From Clostridiales bacterium (GTDB lineage Bacteria; Bacillota; Clostridia; Oscillospirales; QAMX01), in the NCBI GenBank assembly GCA_003149835.1, contig QAMX01000019.1, positions 1 to 13,504 of the forward strand: a DNA stretch of 13,504 bases, given 5' to 3'. Shown in pieces: positions 1 to 6,378 of this stretch. How positions within the stretch are numbered: position 1 is the stretch's first letter; each line of letters starts with the position of its first letter. Under the pieces are notes generated by a model that worked only from the letters and a program-made list of their open reading frames with translations, searched no databases and was not told the origin of the DNA. The position numbers were made by a program, and so were the translations under genes.

Positions 1-1
1 T

Positions 2-412
2 ATGCTGGAAGCGGCGGACGCGTTAGCGATTTCGCCGAAGCCGCCGAAATTTTCCATGGGCTTTGATATCGCCCACAACGACCGGGAAATGATCGAGGCT
101 TTCGCGCTTTATCAAGAGGCGTTCGGCGCGGAGAAGGTCGCCGAATTTACGCCGCCCGGGTCGAACCGGGAGAACCTTCACATCGTCATGGAGATTTATG
201 GCGTTGAGGTTCTGCTGCACCCGGTAGGCTATGGCGAAGAAAGAATCCAGCCGGGAGGCATATGGGCCTATGATAACGAGGACGACCTGCGCAGAACCAT
301 TGCCGTGTTATCAAGAGAGGCGCGGAGCGCAGAGAGCGCGTCGTGGCCGCACTGGCCGGTTTGCGCTTTTATAACCGACAAATACGGCGTCGCATGGACG
401 CTGCACAACTGA
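2..412 (+). CDS. VOC-superfamily (PhnB/glyoxalase-like) protein, start uncertain
   Basis: A 136-residue frame starting at the second base of the window, so the true start may lie upstream, outside it. The core beginning GFDIAHNDREMIEAFALYQ and continuing EAFGAEKV is the first beta-alpha unit typical of PhnB-like vicinal-oxygen-chelate proteins (usually about 130-150 residues). The later MEIYGVEVLLHP and the terminal FITDKYGVAWTLHN are the matching strands of the second half; the last is the usual PhnB-like 'DkfGv.W.l' ending. Members bind a metal and small ligands, but this subgroup has no assigned reaction and none is proposed here. An internal Met at residue 19 (MGFDIAH) is an alternative start, though no good ribosome binding site is seen near it. 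The gene converges on the DUF1080 gene, with a perfect hairpin between them. Family call is good, function unknown. Confidence 0.75.
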   Translation: MLEAADALAISPKPPKFSMGFDIAHNDREMIEAFALYQEAFGAEKVAEFTPPGSNRENLHIVMEIYGVEVLLHPVGYGEERIQPGGIWAYDNEDDLRRTIAVLSREARSAESASWPHWPVCAFITDKYGVAWTLHN

Positions 413-471
413 GCGTATCCGCTTTGCCATGAGACGTTTCATAGGGCGGGCGAACTGCCGCCGCTTTGAAG

Positions 472-510
472 TTCAGCCTGAGCGTTTTCGGAGAAAACGC
501 TCAGGCTGAA
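472..510. terminator. 18-bp perfect hairpin between convergent genes (probable bidirectional terminator)
   Basis: Bases 472-489 pair perfectly with 493-510 around a 3-nt loop (GGA on the + strand). The hairpin sits between the stop of the rightward VOC gene (412) and the stop of the leftward DUF1080 gene (569), where a shared terminator is expected. The stem carries its own run of four T's and four A's. There is no real U-tract after the stem on either strand, so termination may be weak or may need Rho. A smaller hairpin, 445-449 with 458-462, lies just upstream. Confidence 0.6.
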
Positions 511-568
511 ACAATATGCTTTTGAATGTGAAAACAGCTCCGATGCAAGCTTAGCCGTATCTCCGTGC

Positions 569-1186
569 TCAGTATTTGTCGGCGCCAGCCTGCGGAAGAC
601 GATACATCCAGATGTTGCGGAAGCTGACCGGGCAGCCGTGATCCTGCAAAAGCAGCGGACCCTCGGCGACCATGTCCTCGGTCAGAGACGCGCCGGTAAT
701 CGTTTCAAGGATCAGATTGTTGTGAACCGGCAGGCCGTTATGGAGAAGCGTCAGCCGCGGCTTTTCGGAAACCGAACCGTCGGCGGCAAAACGGGGCGCG
801 CGGAAGATGATATCGTAGCTCTGCCACTGCTCTGCGGGGAGACAGTTATTAAACAGGGGAGAATACTTGTCGTAGATCGCCGAACAGTCGCCGCGGCCGC
901 TCTCGACGCCGAACGAATCGAGCACTTGAATCTCATAGCGGCCGTGGAGAAACACGCCGCTGTTGCCCTTGTGCTGGCCGTTTTTGTCAGGCATATCGGG
1001 AATACGGAATTCAAGGTGGATATAGGCGTCGCCGAAAACTTCCTTAGTCATGATGTCGGTCGTCCGCGACGCGACGGTCATGACCCCGTTTTCCACTTGC
1101 CACGCGACAGGCGCGTCGCCGCTGCGAGTGACCCAGTTGTCGAGGTTCGTGCCGTTGAACAAAACGATTTTTTCAGGTTTTGACAT
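569..1186 (-). CDS. DUF1080 / 3-keto-disaccharide hydrolase family protein, cytosolic
   Basis: A 205-residue protein of the DUF1080 family (3-keto-disaccharide hydrolase, concanavalin-like jelly-roll fold). Family marks are the opening LFNGTNLDNWV (9-19), WQVENGVMTV (29-38), NSGVFLHGRYEIQVLDS (75-91), IYDKYSP (104-110), the W at 121 in the 'W.~yDI.FRAPRF' strand, and QDHG..V.FRNIW (181-193). Known members cleave 3-keto-glycosides or are uncharacterised. No signal peptide or lipobox is present, unlike many Bacteroidota and Planctomycetota members, so it should be cytosolic. I start it at Met 1186 because AAGAAGG stands 8 nt upstream of it; a Met six codons earlier (1204) has no ribosome binding site. 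It lies 89 bp after serA on the same strand and may be the last gene of that unit. Substrate unknown. Confidence 0.82.
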   Translation of the reverse strand: MSKPEKIVLFNGTNLDNWVTRSGDAPVAWQVENGVMTVASRTTDIMTKEVFGDAYIHLEFRIPDMPDKNGQHKGNSGVFLHGRYEIQVLDSFGVESGRGDCSAIYDKYSPLFNNCLPAEQWQSYDIIFRAPRFAADGSVSEKPRLTLLHNGLPVHNNLILETITGASLTEDMVAEGPLLLQDHGCPVSFRNIWMYRLPQAGADKY

Positions 1187-1275
1187 AAAATTCGCCTTCT
1201 TCATCTGTTATAGTTTCGTCCATGCTGTCCGCGGATGAAACAGCGTGGCAAAGCGCGCGATATGTCAGAGTAATC

Positions 1276-2463
1276 TCACTGTTTCTCGATGATTCTCACG
1301 CGCAGAATTCCCGGAACAGCCTTGATCTTTTCAAGAATCGCGTCGGATGGGATGGCGTCGGTGTCAAGAATCGTCACGGCGTAATCCTTCTTGGAACGGT
1401 TTGTCATATGCTCGATGTTGAAGCCGCTTTCGGCGAAGCTCGTCGAGATCAGACCGAGCATATTGGGGATGTTCTTATGGATGACGCAGAGGCGGAAATT
1501 TTCCTCCATGGGCATGTCGATGTTCGGCAGATTGACGGAGTTGACGATTGTGCCGCGCAGGATATAGTTTTGCAGCTCCTCGGCGGCCATGACCGCGCAG
1601 TTGTCCTCGCTCTCCGGCGTCGAAGCGCCGAGGTGCGGGATGCAGATGGTGTTTTTCATCGCCAGCGTTTTTTCATTGGGGAAATCGGTGACATAGGCGG
1701 CGACCTTACCGCTTTCGAGCGCCGCGGCCATATCGTCGTCGTTGACGAGTTCGCCGCGCGCAAGGTTGATGATACGAACGCCGTCCTTCATTTGAGCGAT
1801 GGATTCGGCGTTGATCATATGCTTGGTCTCCGGCGTCAGCGGCACATGGATGGTGATATAATCGCAGTTTTCGTAAATTTCCTTGCGGGAGGAGACGCGG
1901 TGAATCAGGCGGTTAATCGTCCATGCGCTTTCGACGGTCAGATACGGGTCGCAGCCGTAAACGTCCATGCCGAGGCGGTAGGCGATGTTGGCGATCGTCG
2001 CGCCGATGGCGCCGAGGCCGATGACGCCGAGCGTCTTGCCTTTGAGCTCGGGGCCGACGAACTGCGCCTTGCCCTTTTCGACCGCCTTGGCGACGCCCTC
2101 CGTCCCGGCGAGCGTCTTGGTCCATTCGATACCGTCGGTAATTTTTCTCGAAGAGAGCAGCAGCGCGCAGACGGCCAGCTCCTTGACGGCGTTGGCGTTG
2201 GCGCCGGGCGTATTGAAAACGGCGATGCCCGCCTCGCTGCAACGGTCGATGGGGATGTTGTTGACGCCGATGCCGGCGCGGCCGATACAGAGCAGCTCGT
2301 CGTTGAATTCGTAATTCAGCATGTCGGCGGAGCGAACGAGGATTCCCTCGGGCTGTTCGGCGCTGTCGGAGCAGACAAACTTGTCGGAATCAAATTGGTC
2401 GGTGCCGACGGCGGCGATCTTGTTCATCAGCTTGATTTCGTATTTTCCGTTCTTCATTTCCAT
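1276..2463 (-). CDS. serA: D-3-phosphoglycerate dehydrogenase (SerA) with C-terminal ACT domain
   Basis: A 395-residue NAD-dependent dehydrogenase that oxidises 3-phosphoglycerate to 3-phosphohydroxypyruvate, the first step of serine synthesis. Visible marks: the Rossmann motif GLGAIG at 149-154 with the ribose-binding Asp at 172 (CDPY); catalytic Arg236 (NLARGELVND), acidic residue Glu264 (DFPNEK) and His277 (IPHLGAST). A C-terminal ACT domain covers about 322-394; its VIHKNIPN segment matches the serine-binding H-x-N-x-P motif, so serine feedback inhibition is likely. Length fits the short SerA type (about 390 residues) rather than the 520-residue type. The frame starts 8 bp after the serC stop, and AAAGGAG covers the junction. 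Two Mets (2463 and 2457) are possible; the second has the better spacing (9 nt). It is cotranscribed with serC. Confidence 0.95.
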   Translation of the reverse strand: MEMKNGKYEIKLMNKIAAVGTDQFDSDKFVCSDSAEQPEGILVRSADMLNYEFNDELLCIGRAGIGVNNIPIDRCSEAGIAVFNTPGANANAVKELAVCALLLSSRKITDGIEWTKTLAGTEGVAKAVEKGKAQFVGPELKGKTLGVIGLGAIGATIANIAYRLGMDVYGCDPYLTVESAWTINRLIHRVSSRKEIYENCDYITIHVPLTPETKHMINAESIAQMKDGVRIINLARGELVNDDDMAAALESGKVAAYVTDFPNEKTLAMKNTICIPHLGASTPESEDNCAVMAAEELQNYILRGTIVNSVNLPNIDMPMEENFRLCVIHKNIPNMLGLISTSFAESGFNIEHMTNRSKKDYAVTILDTDAIPSDAILEKIKAVPGILRVRIIEKQ

Positions 2464-2471
2464 TGTCTCCT

Positions 2472-3563
2472 TTATTTCGCATGCTCTTTCTCAAAGCGCT
2501 CCATGAACGCCACGAGCGCCTCGACGCCTTCATACGGCATGGCGTTGTAAATGGAAGCGCGCATACCGCCGACGGAACGGTGCCCCTTGACGCTGACAAG
2601 GCCCTCGGCGGCCGCCTGCTTGCAGAACAGGTCGTCAAGCTCGGCGCTGCCGGTGACGAAAGTCGCGTTCATCATCGAGCGGCAGTCGTGGCGAACCGGG
2701 TTGGAGAACAGCTTGCTCTGATCAATATAGCCGTAGAGCAGCGCGGCTTTCTTTTCGTTGGCGGCCTTCATCGCGGCCAGTCCGCCGAGGCTCTCGATGT
2801 ATTCGAGCACGAGGCCGATCATATAAATACCGAAGCACGGCGGCGTGTTGTACATCGAGCCGTTTTTATCCTGAATCGCGTAGTCGAACACAGCCGGCGT
2901 CAGCGGCGAAGCCTTTCCGATCAGGTCGCGGCGGACGATAACGACGGTCACGCCGGCGGGCGCCATGTTTTTCTGCGCGCCCGCGTAGATCAGACCAAAG
3001 CGGTTCACGTCAACGGGCTCGGAGAGGATGCAGGAGGACATGTCGGCGACGAGCGGAACCGCGCCGGTGTCGGGGATATAGTTCCAGCGGGAACCGTAGA
3101 TCGTGTTATTGTAGCAGATGTGAACGTAGTCGGCGTCGGGGGAGAGATTCAGAGCGTCCTGCGCGGGCACATAGGTAAAGCCGTCGGGCTTCGTCGTCGC
3201 CGCGAGGTTGGCCTTGCCGTATTTCTGCGCCTCTTCGTACGCCTTGCCGGAGAACTGGCCGGTGACGACGTAGTCGGCGCTGTGAGAACCGTTCATCAGG
3301 TTCAGCGGGATCATGGCGAACTGAGCGCTCGCGCCGCCCTGTAAAAACAGCACGGCATAGTCGTCGGAGATTCCCATGACGCGGCGGAGAGCCGCCTCGG
3401 CGTTCTGGATCACAGCGTCAAACGCCTTGGAACGATGGCTCATCTCCGTGATCGACATGCCGCTGCCGTTATAGTTCAGCAGCTCGGACGCCGCTTTTTC
3501 AAGCACGGGAACCGGGAGCATCGAAGGGCCAGCAGAAAAATTATAGACGCGGTTATAGTTCAT
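2472..3563 (-). CDS. serC: Phosphoserine aminotransferase (SerC)
   Basis: A 363-residue, full-length class V (fold type I) PLP aminotransferase that converts 3-phosphohydroxypyruvate and glutamate to O-phosphoserine and 2-oxoglutarate. The N-terminal NFSAGPSMLP (8-17) is the SerC signature, QGGASAQFAMIP (75-86) forms part of the PLP phosphate site, Asp174 (VADMSSCI) pairs with the pyridine nitrogen, and Lys198 in YAGAQKNMAPAG is the Schiff-base lysine. HRSVGGMRASIYNAM near the end holds the substrate-binding Arg region. The start is fixed by GGAGG nine nt upstream. It is first in the serC-serA unit and is preceded by a consensus promoter and a short hairpin-bearing leader. No serB-type phosphatase is seen in the window. 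Confidence 0.96.
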   Translation of the reverse strand: MNYNRVYNFSAGPSMLPVPVLEKAASELLNYNGSGMSITEMSHRSKAFDAVIQNAEAALRRVMGISDDYAVLFLQGGASAQFAMIPLNLMNGSHSADYVVTGQFSGKAYEEAQKYGKANLAATTKPDGFTYVPAQDALNLSPDADYVHICYNNTIYGSRWNYIPDTGAVPLVADMSSCILSEPVDVNRFGLIYAGAQKNMAPAGVTVVIVRRDLIGKASPLTPAVFDYAIQDKNGSMYNTPPCFGIYMIGLVLEYIESLGGLAAMKAANEKKAALLYGYIDQSKLFSNPVRHDCRSMMNATFVTGSAELDDLFCKQAAAEGLVSVKGHRSVGGMRASIYNAMPYEGVEALVAFMERFEKEHAK

Positions 3564-3612
3564 TTGGGATGACCTCCAAAATAAAAATCACATCAACAGC
3601 GGCCGTGGAAAA

Positions 3613-3656
3613 TCCGCCCGGTATACGGGGCGGACGGCTGTCTTTCAAGCCTGAAA
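3613..3656 (-). promoter_or_regulatory. serC 5' leader with two hairpins
   Basis: Transcription from the promoter at 3693-3721 should give a leader of roughly 120 nt before serC. It holds a 7-bp hairpin (3613-3619 with 3628-3634), followed on the transcript by UUUU, and a second hairpin with CTTTCA/TGAAAG arms and a GGCT loop at about 3643-3658. The first is terminator-like but its U-run is short. No T-box or known serine-related element is recognisable. Attenuation is only a suggestion. Confidence 0.35.
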
Positions 3657-3692
3657 GCAGACTGAAAAAGGATATAAATACCTGATTTTATA

Positions 3693-3721
3693 ATTATACA
3701 TTTTCCCTTGGAAAGTGTCAA
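3693..3721 (-). promoter_or_regulatory. Consensus sigma-A promoter of serC-serA
   Basis: Read on the minus strand, TTGACA (3721-3716) is followed after exactly 17 nt by TATAAT (3698-3693). Both hexamers match consensus perfectly, so this should be a strong housekeeping promoter. Start of transcription is expected near 3686. It is divergent from the promoter at 3773-3801; the two -35 boxes are about 50 bp apart. Confidence 0.88.
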
Positions 3722-3772
3722 GGCATAGGTTGTGGAATTTGCAAAGAAATCCGCCCGTTTCATTGGGACATC

Positions 3773-3801
3773 TTGCTAAGAAAACGAAAAAGTGGTATAA
3801 T
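3773..3801 (+). promoter_or_regulatory. Extended -10 promoter of the M42 peptidase leader
   Basis: TTGCTA (3773-3778, four of six consensus bases), 17-nt spacer, then TATAAT (3796-3801) preceded by TGG, that is an extended -10 (TGnTATAAT). Transcription should start near 3808, about 280 nt before the first peptidase start codon. Confidence 0.8.
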
Positions 3802-3807
3802 ATAAAC

Positions 3808-4079
3808 GTTGAAATTCAAACCGCCATACGCCGGAACCGCTTTTGGGGCGAATGCGGCGCGCTTTGCCGGGGCGGCAGAAAAAACGCGCGGCCGGATGGG
3901 AATACACGCTCGAACAGACGAGGGACGGCTTCTCGGAATGACAGAAAATCCTGTCCGCGGCGGATGAGCAAATCGGACAGCCCGGTTCAATACGCCGACG
4001 GATCAGGGCGAAATGGAACGATACCGCGGATTCGCAAATCCTTTTCAGGTGTATGGCGGCTTTCTGCGCCGCCTTTTTT
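3808..4079 (+). promoter_or_regulatory. Long structured leader of the M42 peptidase genes; candidate riboswitch or attenuator, class not recognised
   Basis: About 270 nt between the promoter and a terminator just before the peptidase gene. A 12-bp stem joins its two ends: 3821-3832 pairs with 4048-4059 (one G-U, no mismatch). Inside, further stems can be drawn: 3855-3862 with 3886-3894 (one bulge), 3865-3868 with 3874-3877, 3951-3957 with 3974-3980 (7 bp), 3993-3996 with 4007-4010, and 4028-4032 with 4037-4041. The end-to-end stem uses 4055-4059, which are also the 5' arm of the terminator, so the two cannot form together. ATACGCC occurs twice (3826-3832 and 3990-3996); the second copy could take 4048-4054 and leave the terminator free to form. 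I see no match to cobalamin, lysine, FMN, M-box, ydaO or SRP/RNase P signatures. An independent small RNA (for example a 6S-like RNA) ending at this terminator is the main alternative. Confidence 0.6.
4055..4079 (+). terminator. Intrinsic terminator in the leader, just before the M42 gene
   Basis: GGCGGC (4055-4060), 7-nt loop, GCCGCC (4068-4073), then six T's (4074-4079). The ribosome binding site AGGAGG begins at the very next base (4080). Because the coding gene follows without another visible promoter, its expression should depend on read-through, which suggests attenuation. Confidence 0.8.
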
Positions 4080-4089
4080 AGGAGGAATC

Positions 4090-5124
4090 ATGACTTTACT
4101 CTCTGTTTTACACGATTTAACGGCCGCGCCCGCGCCCGCCGGCTTTGAAGCCGCCGCGGTCGAGGCGCTGGCCGCGCCGCTCAAAAACGCCGGCTGCGAG
4201 CTGCGCCGGGACCGGCTCGGCTCGCTCACGGCGTTCCGGCGCTGCGGCGCGGAAAACGCGCCGCTCCTCATGCTCGACGCGCACCTCGACGAGGTCGGCT
4301 TAATCGTCACGAGCGTGGATGAAAACGGTTTTTTGAAATTCGGTTCGCTCGGCGGCGCCGACGCGCGCGTCATGCCCGACGGCGAGGTCACGGTTCTGTG
4401 CGACCCGCCGCTCGACGGCGTGCTCTGCTGTCTGCCGCCGCATGTGCAGACCGCGGAGGAAATGAAATCGTTTCCGGCCGTATCCGATATGGCCATTGAC
4501 TGCGGAATGGCAAAAGAAGCGGTTGAACGGCGCGTCTCGCCGGGAACGCCGGTCGTGTTCAAAAGCGAGCCGCGGCTGCTGAAAAACGGCCGCTTTGTGT
4601 CCAAAGCGCTCGACAACCGCCTGTCCGCCGCCGTCGTAGCCTGCGCGCTGGAACGGCTGCGCGGCGCCGCTCTGGATTATGACATTGTATTCTGCGCCTC
4701 TTCTATGGAAGAGGTCGGCGGGCGCGGCGCGCAGGCCGCCGCGTTTGGTTTGGCGCCGAACGCGGCTCTGGTGCTCGACGTCACGTTTGCCGAAGCGAAG
4801 GGCGCGCCCGCCGACAAAACGTTCGGCCTCGGCGAGCTGACCGTCTGTGTCGGCCCCGAATGCGACAGGCGGCTGAACGCCGCGCTGCGGCAGGCGGCCG
4901 AGGCGCTGAAAATCCCGCTGCGCCCGGAGGTTTGCCCCCGCGCGACGGGGACAAACGGCACGGAAATTCAGGTCTCGCGCGCCGGCGTGCCCGTCGCGGT
5001 GCTGTCGGTGCCGATTCGCAATATGCACACGCCAATCGAGCTGGCTTCGATGGATACGGCGGAGAGCGCCGTGCGGCTTCTGGCGAAATTCCTGACCGAT
5101 CTGAAAGGCGGTGACCTGCTGTGA
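4090..5124 (+). CDS. M42-family metallo-aminopeptidase (FrvX/YsdC/TET-like), first of a pair
   Basis: A 344-residue cytosolic M42 aminopeptidase. The family removes N-terminal residues from short peptides and usually assembles into dodecameric tetrahedral (TET) particles with two metals per subunit. All ligands are visible: His65 (and Asp67) in DAHLDEVG, bridging Asp175 in SKALDNR, catalytic Glu207 with Glu208 in MEEVGGRGA, Asp230 in LVLDVTFA, and His313 in NMHTP. The ligand-binding C-terminal loop ATGTNGTEIQVSRAGVP is also typical. An open frame continues upstream to 3715, but AGGAGG at 4080-4085 with ATG at 4090 sets the start at the usual family length, and the upstream part is leader RNA. 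Its stop overlaps the GTG of the second peptidase. It could be annotated as endoglucanase M by old convention; peptidase is the better call. Confidence 0.92.
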   Translation: MTLLSVLHDLTAAPAPAGFEAAAVEALAAPLKNAGCELRRDRLGSLTAFRRCGAENAPLLMLDAHLDEVGLIVTSVDENGFLKFGSLGGADARVMPDGEVTVLCDPPLDGVLCCLPPHVQTAEEMKSFPAVSDMAIDCGMAKEAVERRVSPGTPVVFKSEPRLLKNGRFVSKALDNRLSAAVVACALERLRGAALDYDIVFCASSMEEVGGRGAQAAAFGLAPNAALVLDVTFAEAKGAPADKTFGLGELTVCVGPECDRRLNAALRQAAEALKIPLRPEVCPRATGTNGTEIQVSRAGVPVAVLSVPIRNMHTPIELASMDTAESAVRLLAKFLTDLKGGDLL

Positions 5125-6140
5125 AAACGCTTCTGAAAACGCTCTGCTCCGTCGACGGCGTGTCCGGCGACGAGGCGCATGTGCGCGGCTGCATCCGTGC
5201 AATGGTCGAGCCGTTCGCCGACGAGATCCGCGAGGACCGGCAGGGAAACCTGTGCGCGCTGCGGCGCGGTACGGCGGGTGGGGAAAAGGTGCGGATGGTC
5301 TGCGCTCATATGGACGAGGTCGGCTTCATCGTCACGTCGATTGACGACAAGGGCTATCTGTCGCTGTCGCCCGTCGGCGGCATTGATTTGCGCGTCGCGC
5401 TCGGCAGACAGCTGCGGGTGCGCGGCGAAAAGGGAAGCGTTTACGGCGTGACCGGCCTGACGCCGGTGCATATCGCCGGAGACGATGAGAAAAAGAAAAC
5501 GCCGAAGCAGCTCTGCTTAGACATCGGGGCGGCGGACAGAGCGGAGGCCGAGCAGGTCGCCGCGGTCGGCGATTTTGCGTCGTTTGTCACGGCGCCCGGC
5601 GATTTCGGCGAAGGGATGTTCAAGGCCAAAGCCATCGACGACCGGCTCGGCTGCGCCGTGATGGCTGAACTGTTACGGACAAAAGCGCCCTGCGCTTACG
5701 ACACATGGTTTGTCTTTTCCACACGCGAGGAGGTCGGCGGCGCAGGCGCGAAGGCCGCGAGCTTTGCGCTCGACCCGTCCGAGGCGCTCGTCCTCGAAGG
5801 GACGACGGCCGCCGACGTGGCGGGCGTCGAGGGTGAAAAGCGCGTCTGCTGCGCCGGAAAAGGCGCGGTCGTCAGCTATATGGACCGCTCGGCGATTTAC
5901 AGCCCGGAGCTGTTTGCAAAGCTGAAACGCCTGGCCGCCGAAAACGGGATTCCGGTTCAGACCAAAATGCTTGTCGCCGGCGGGACGGACGCGGGCAGCA
6001 TCACCGTGTCGCGCGGCGGAATTCCCTGCGCCGGCATTTCCGCGCCTGTGCGCTACCTCCACGCGCCCGCCTCGGTCGTTTCATGGGCGGACTGCGAGGC
6101 GGTTTTGAAACTCGCGGCGCTGTATCTGCGGAACGAATAA
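5121..6140 (+). CDS. M42-family metallo-aminopeptidase, second of a pair
   Basis: A 339-residue paralogue of the preceding gene. It begins at GTG, overlapping the previous stop by four bases (GTGA), so translation is probably coupled; a GGTGA stretch upstream may serve as a weak ribosome binding site. Ligands: His63 (AHMDEVG), Asp173 (KAIDDRLG), Glu203-Glu204 (REEVGGAGA), Glu226 (LVLEGTTAAD) and His314 (YLHAP). Position 226 is Glu where the first peptidase has Asp230; both occur in M42 proteins. The PVHIAGDDEKKK segment (115-126) also differs from the equivalent loop of the first protein. The two genes side by side suggest different side-chain preferences, or mixed TET particles. Transcription from the leader promoter at 3773-3801 is likely; no separate promoter is seen. 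Confidence 0.92.
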   Translation: MKTLLKTLCSVDGVSGDEAHVRGCIRAMVEPFADEIREDRQGNLCALRRGTAGGEKVRMVCAHMDEVGFIVTSIDDKGYLSLSPVGGIDLRVALGRQLRVRGEKGSVYGVTGLTPVHIAGDDEKKKTPKQLCLDIGAADRAEAEQVAAVGDFASFVTAPGDFGEGMFKAKAIDDRLGCAVMAELLRTKAPCAYDTWFVFSTREEVGGAGAKAASFALDPSEALVLEGTTAADVAGVEGEKRVCCAGKGAVVSYMDRSAIYSPELFAKLKRLAAENGIPVQTKMLVAGGTDAGSITVSRGGIPCAGISAPVRYLHAPASVVSWADCEAVLKLAALYLRNE

Positions 6141-6164
6141 AGATTAAAAAACGTGGTCAGCGTA

Positions 6165-6193
6165 TTGACAGATGAAGAGAAAAATGTTAAGAT
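6165..6193 (+). promoter_or_regulatory. Sigma-A promoter of the ABC-transporter leader
   Basis: TTGACA (6165-6170, perfect), 17-nt spacer, TAAGAT (6188-6193, four of six). It starts 24 bp after the stop of the second peptidase. Transcription would begin near 6200, leaving about 27 nt before the leader-peptide start. A second possible -10, TATAAT at 6239-6244 preceded by TGG, lacks a -35 and lies inside the small reading frame. Confidence 0.75.
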
Positions 6194-6226
6194 ATGAAAG
6201 AAACCATATAAAAGGAGTAGAGCCGC

Positions 6227-6271
6227 ATGTGCAGGTGGTATAATCTTGTCAGCTCCGCGCAGATCAAGTAA
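6227..6271 (+). CDS. 14-residue leader peptide of the ABC transporter genes
   Basis: A short frame, MCRWYNLVSSAQIK, ending in TAA. It is preceded by AAAGGAG with GGAG nine nt from the ATG, which is as good a ribosome binding site as those of the full genes here. It lies directly behind a promoter and in front of a run of hairpins and a strong stem-loop, the arrangement of a translated attenuator. Its last codons fall in the 5' arm and loop of a hairpin (6252-6257 with 6285-6290), so a stalled ribosome would change the fold. The Cys-Arg-Trp-Tyr cluster near the start is a possible stall or sensing point. The peptide has no recognisable similarity to a known leader that I can state. Expression is inferred, not shown. 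Confidence 0.55.
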   Translation: MCRWYNLVSSAQIK

Positions 6272-6378
6272 GACGAACACTGCTCGGAGCGAAATATCCT
6301 TTGTCGTCATGGCGGGGAAGAATCTGTAAAAGACTGTCTGCCGACAGCCTTTTGTAGAGGTCTGCCAAAAGATATTTC
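6252..6378 (+). promoter_or_regulatory. Structured attenuator region ahead of the ABC transporter genes
   Basis: Three nested or adjacent stems: 6252-6257 with 6285-6290 (6 bp); a long-range perfect 8-bp stem, GAAATATC 6291-6298 with GATATTTC 6371-6378, extendable past one bulge by the TTTG/CAAA bases; and, inside it, CTGTC 6334-6338 with GACAG 6343-6347 followed by TTTT (a weak terminator-like unit). The long-range stem ends exactly where the GC-rich stem-loop at 6379-6408 begins. GTCTGCC occurs twice (6336-6342, 6360-6366). GGCGG at 6311-6315 could pair with CCGCC at 6382-6386 in the GC-rich stem, a possible competing fold. Confidence 0.5.

Noticed and set aside
1222..2550. A 442-codon plus-strand open frame opposite serA
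   Set aside because: It is a shadow of the GC-rich serA codons, with no ribosome binding site or family motif, while serA on the other strand is unmistakable. The same reasoning removes the long antisense frames at 638-1183, 2463-3344, 4300-5202, 10589-11071 and 11970-12959.
3852..3967. Small frames inside the M42 leader starting at ATG 3852 (29 codons) and ATG 3896 (23 codons)
   Set aside because: Neither has a convincing ribosome binding site, and both lie within predicted stems. They are possible but unsupported leader peptides.
4014..4029. T-box-like sequence, TGGAACGATACCGCGG
   Set aside because: It resembles the T-box core TGGNACCGCG but needs an internal insertion, and no Stem I specifier hairpin with its conserved loops is visible. 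An Infernal run with the T-box model would settle it.
3715..4089. N-terminal extension of the first M42 peptidase (frame open from 3715)
   Set aside because: The stretch includes the promoter, the structured leader and a terminator. A good ribosome binding site at 4080-4085 and the family length both put the start at 4090.
6239..6244. TATAAT with TGG in front, as a second promoter
   Set aside because: No -35 box is found at the right distance, and the hexamer lies in the Trp-Tyr-Asn codons of the leader peptide. An extended -10 promoter cannot be excluded.
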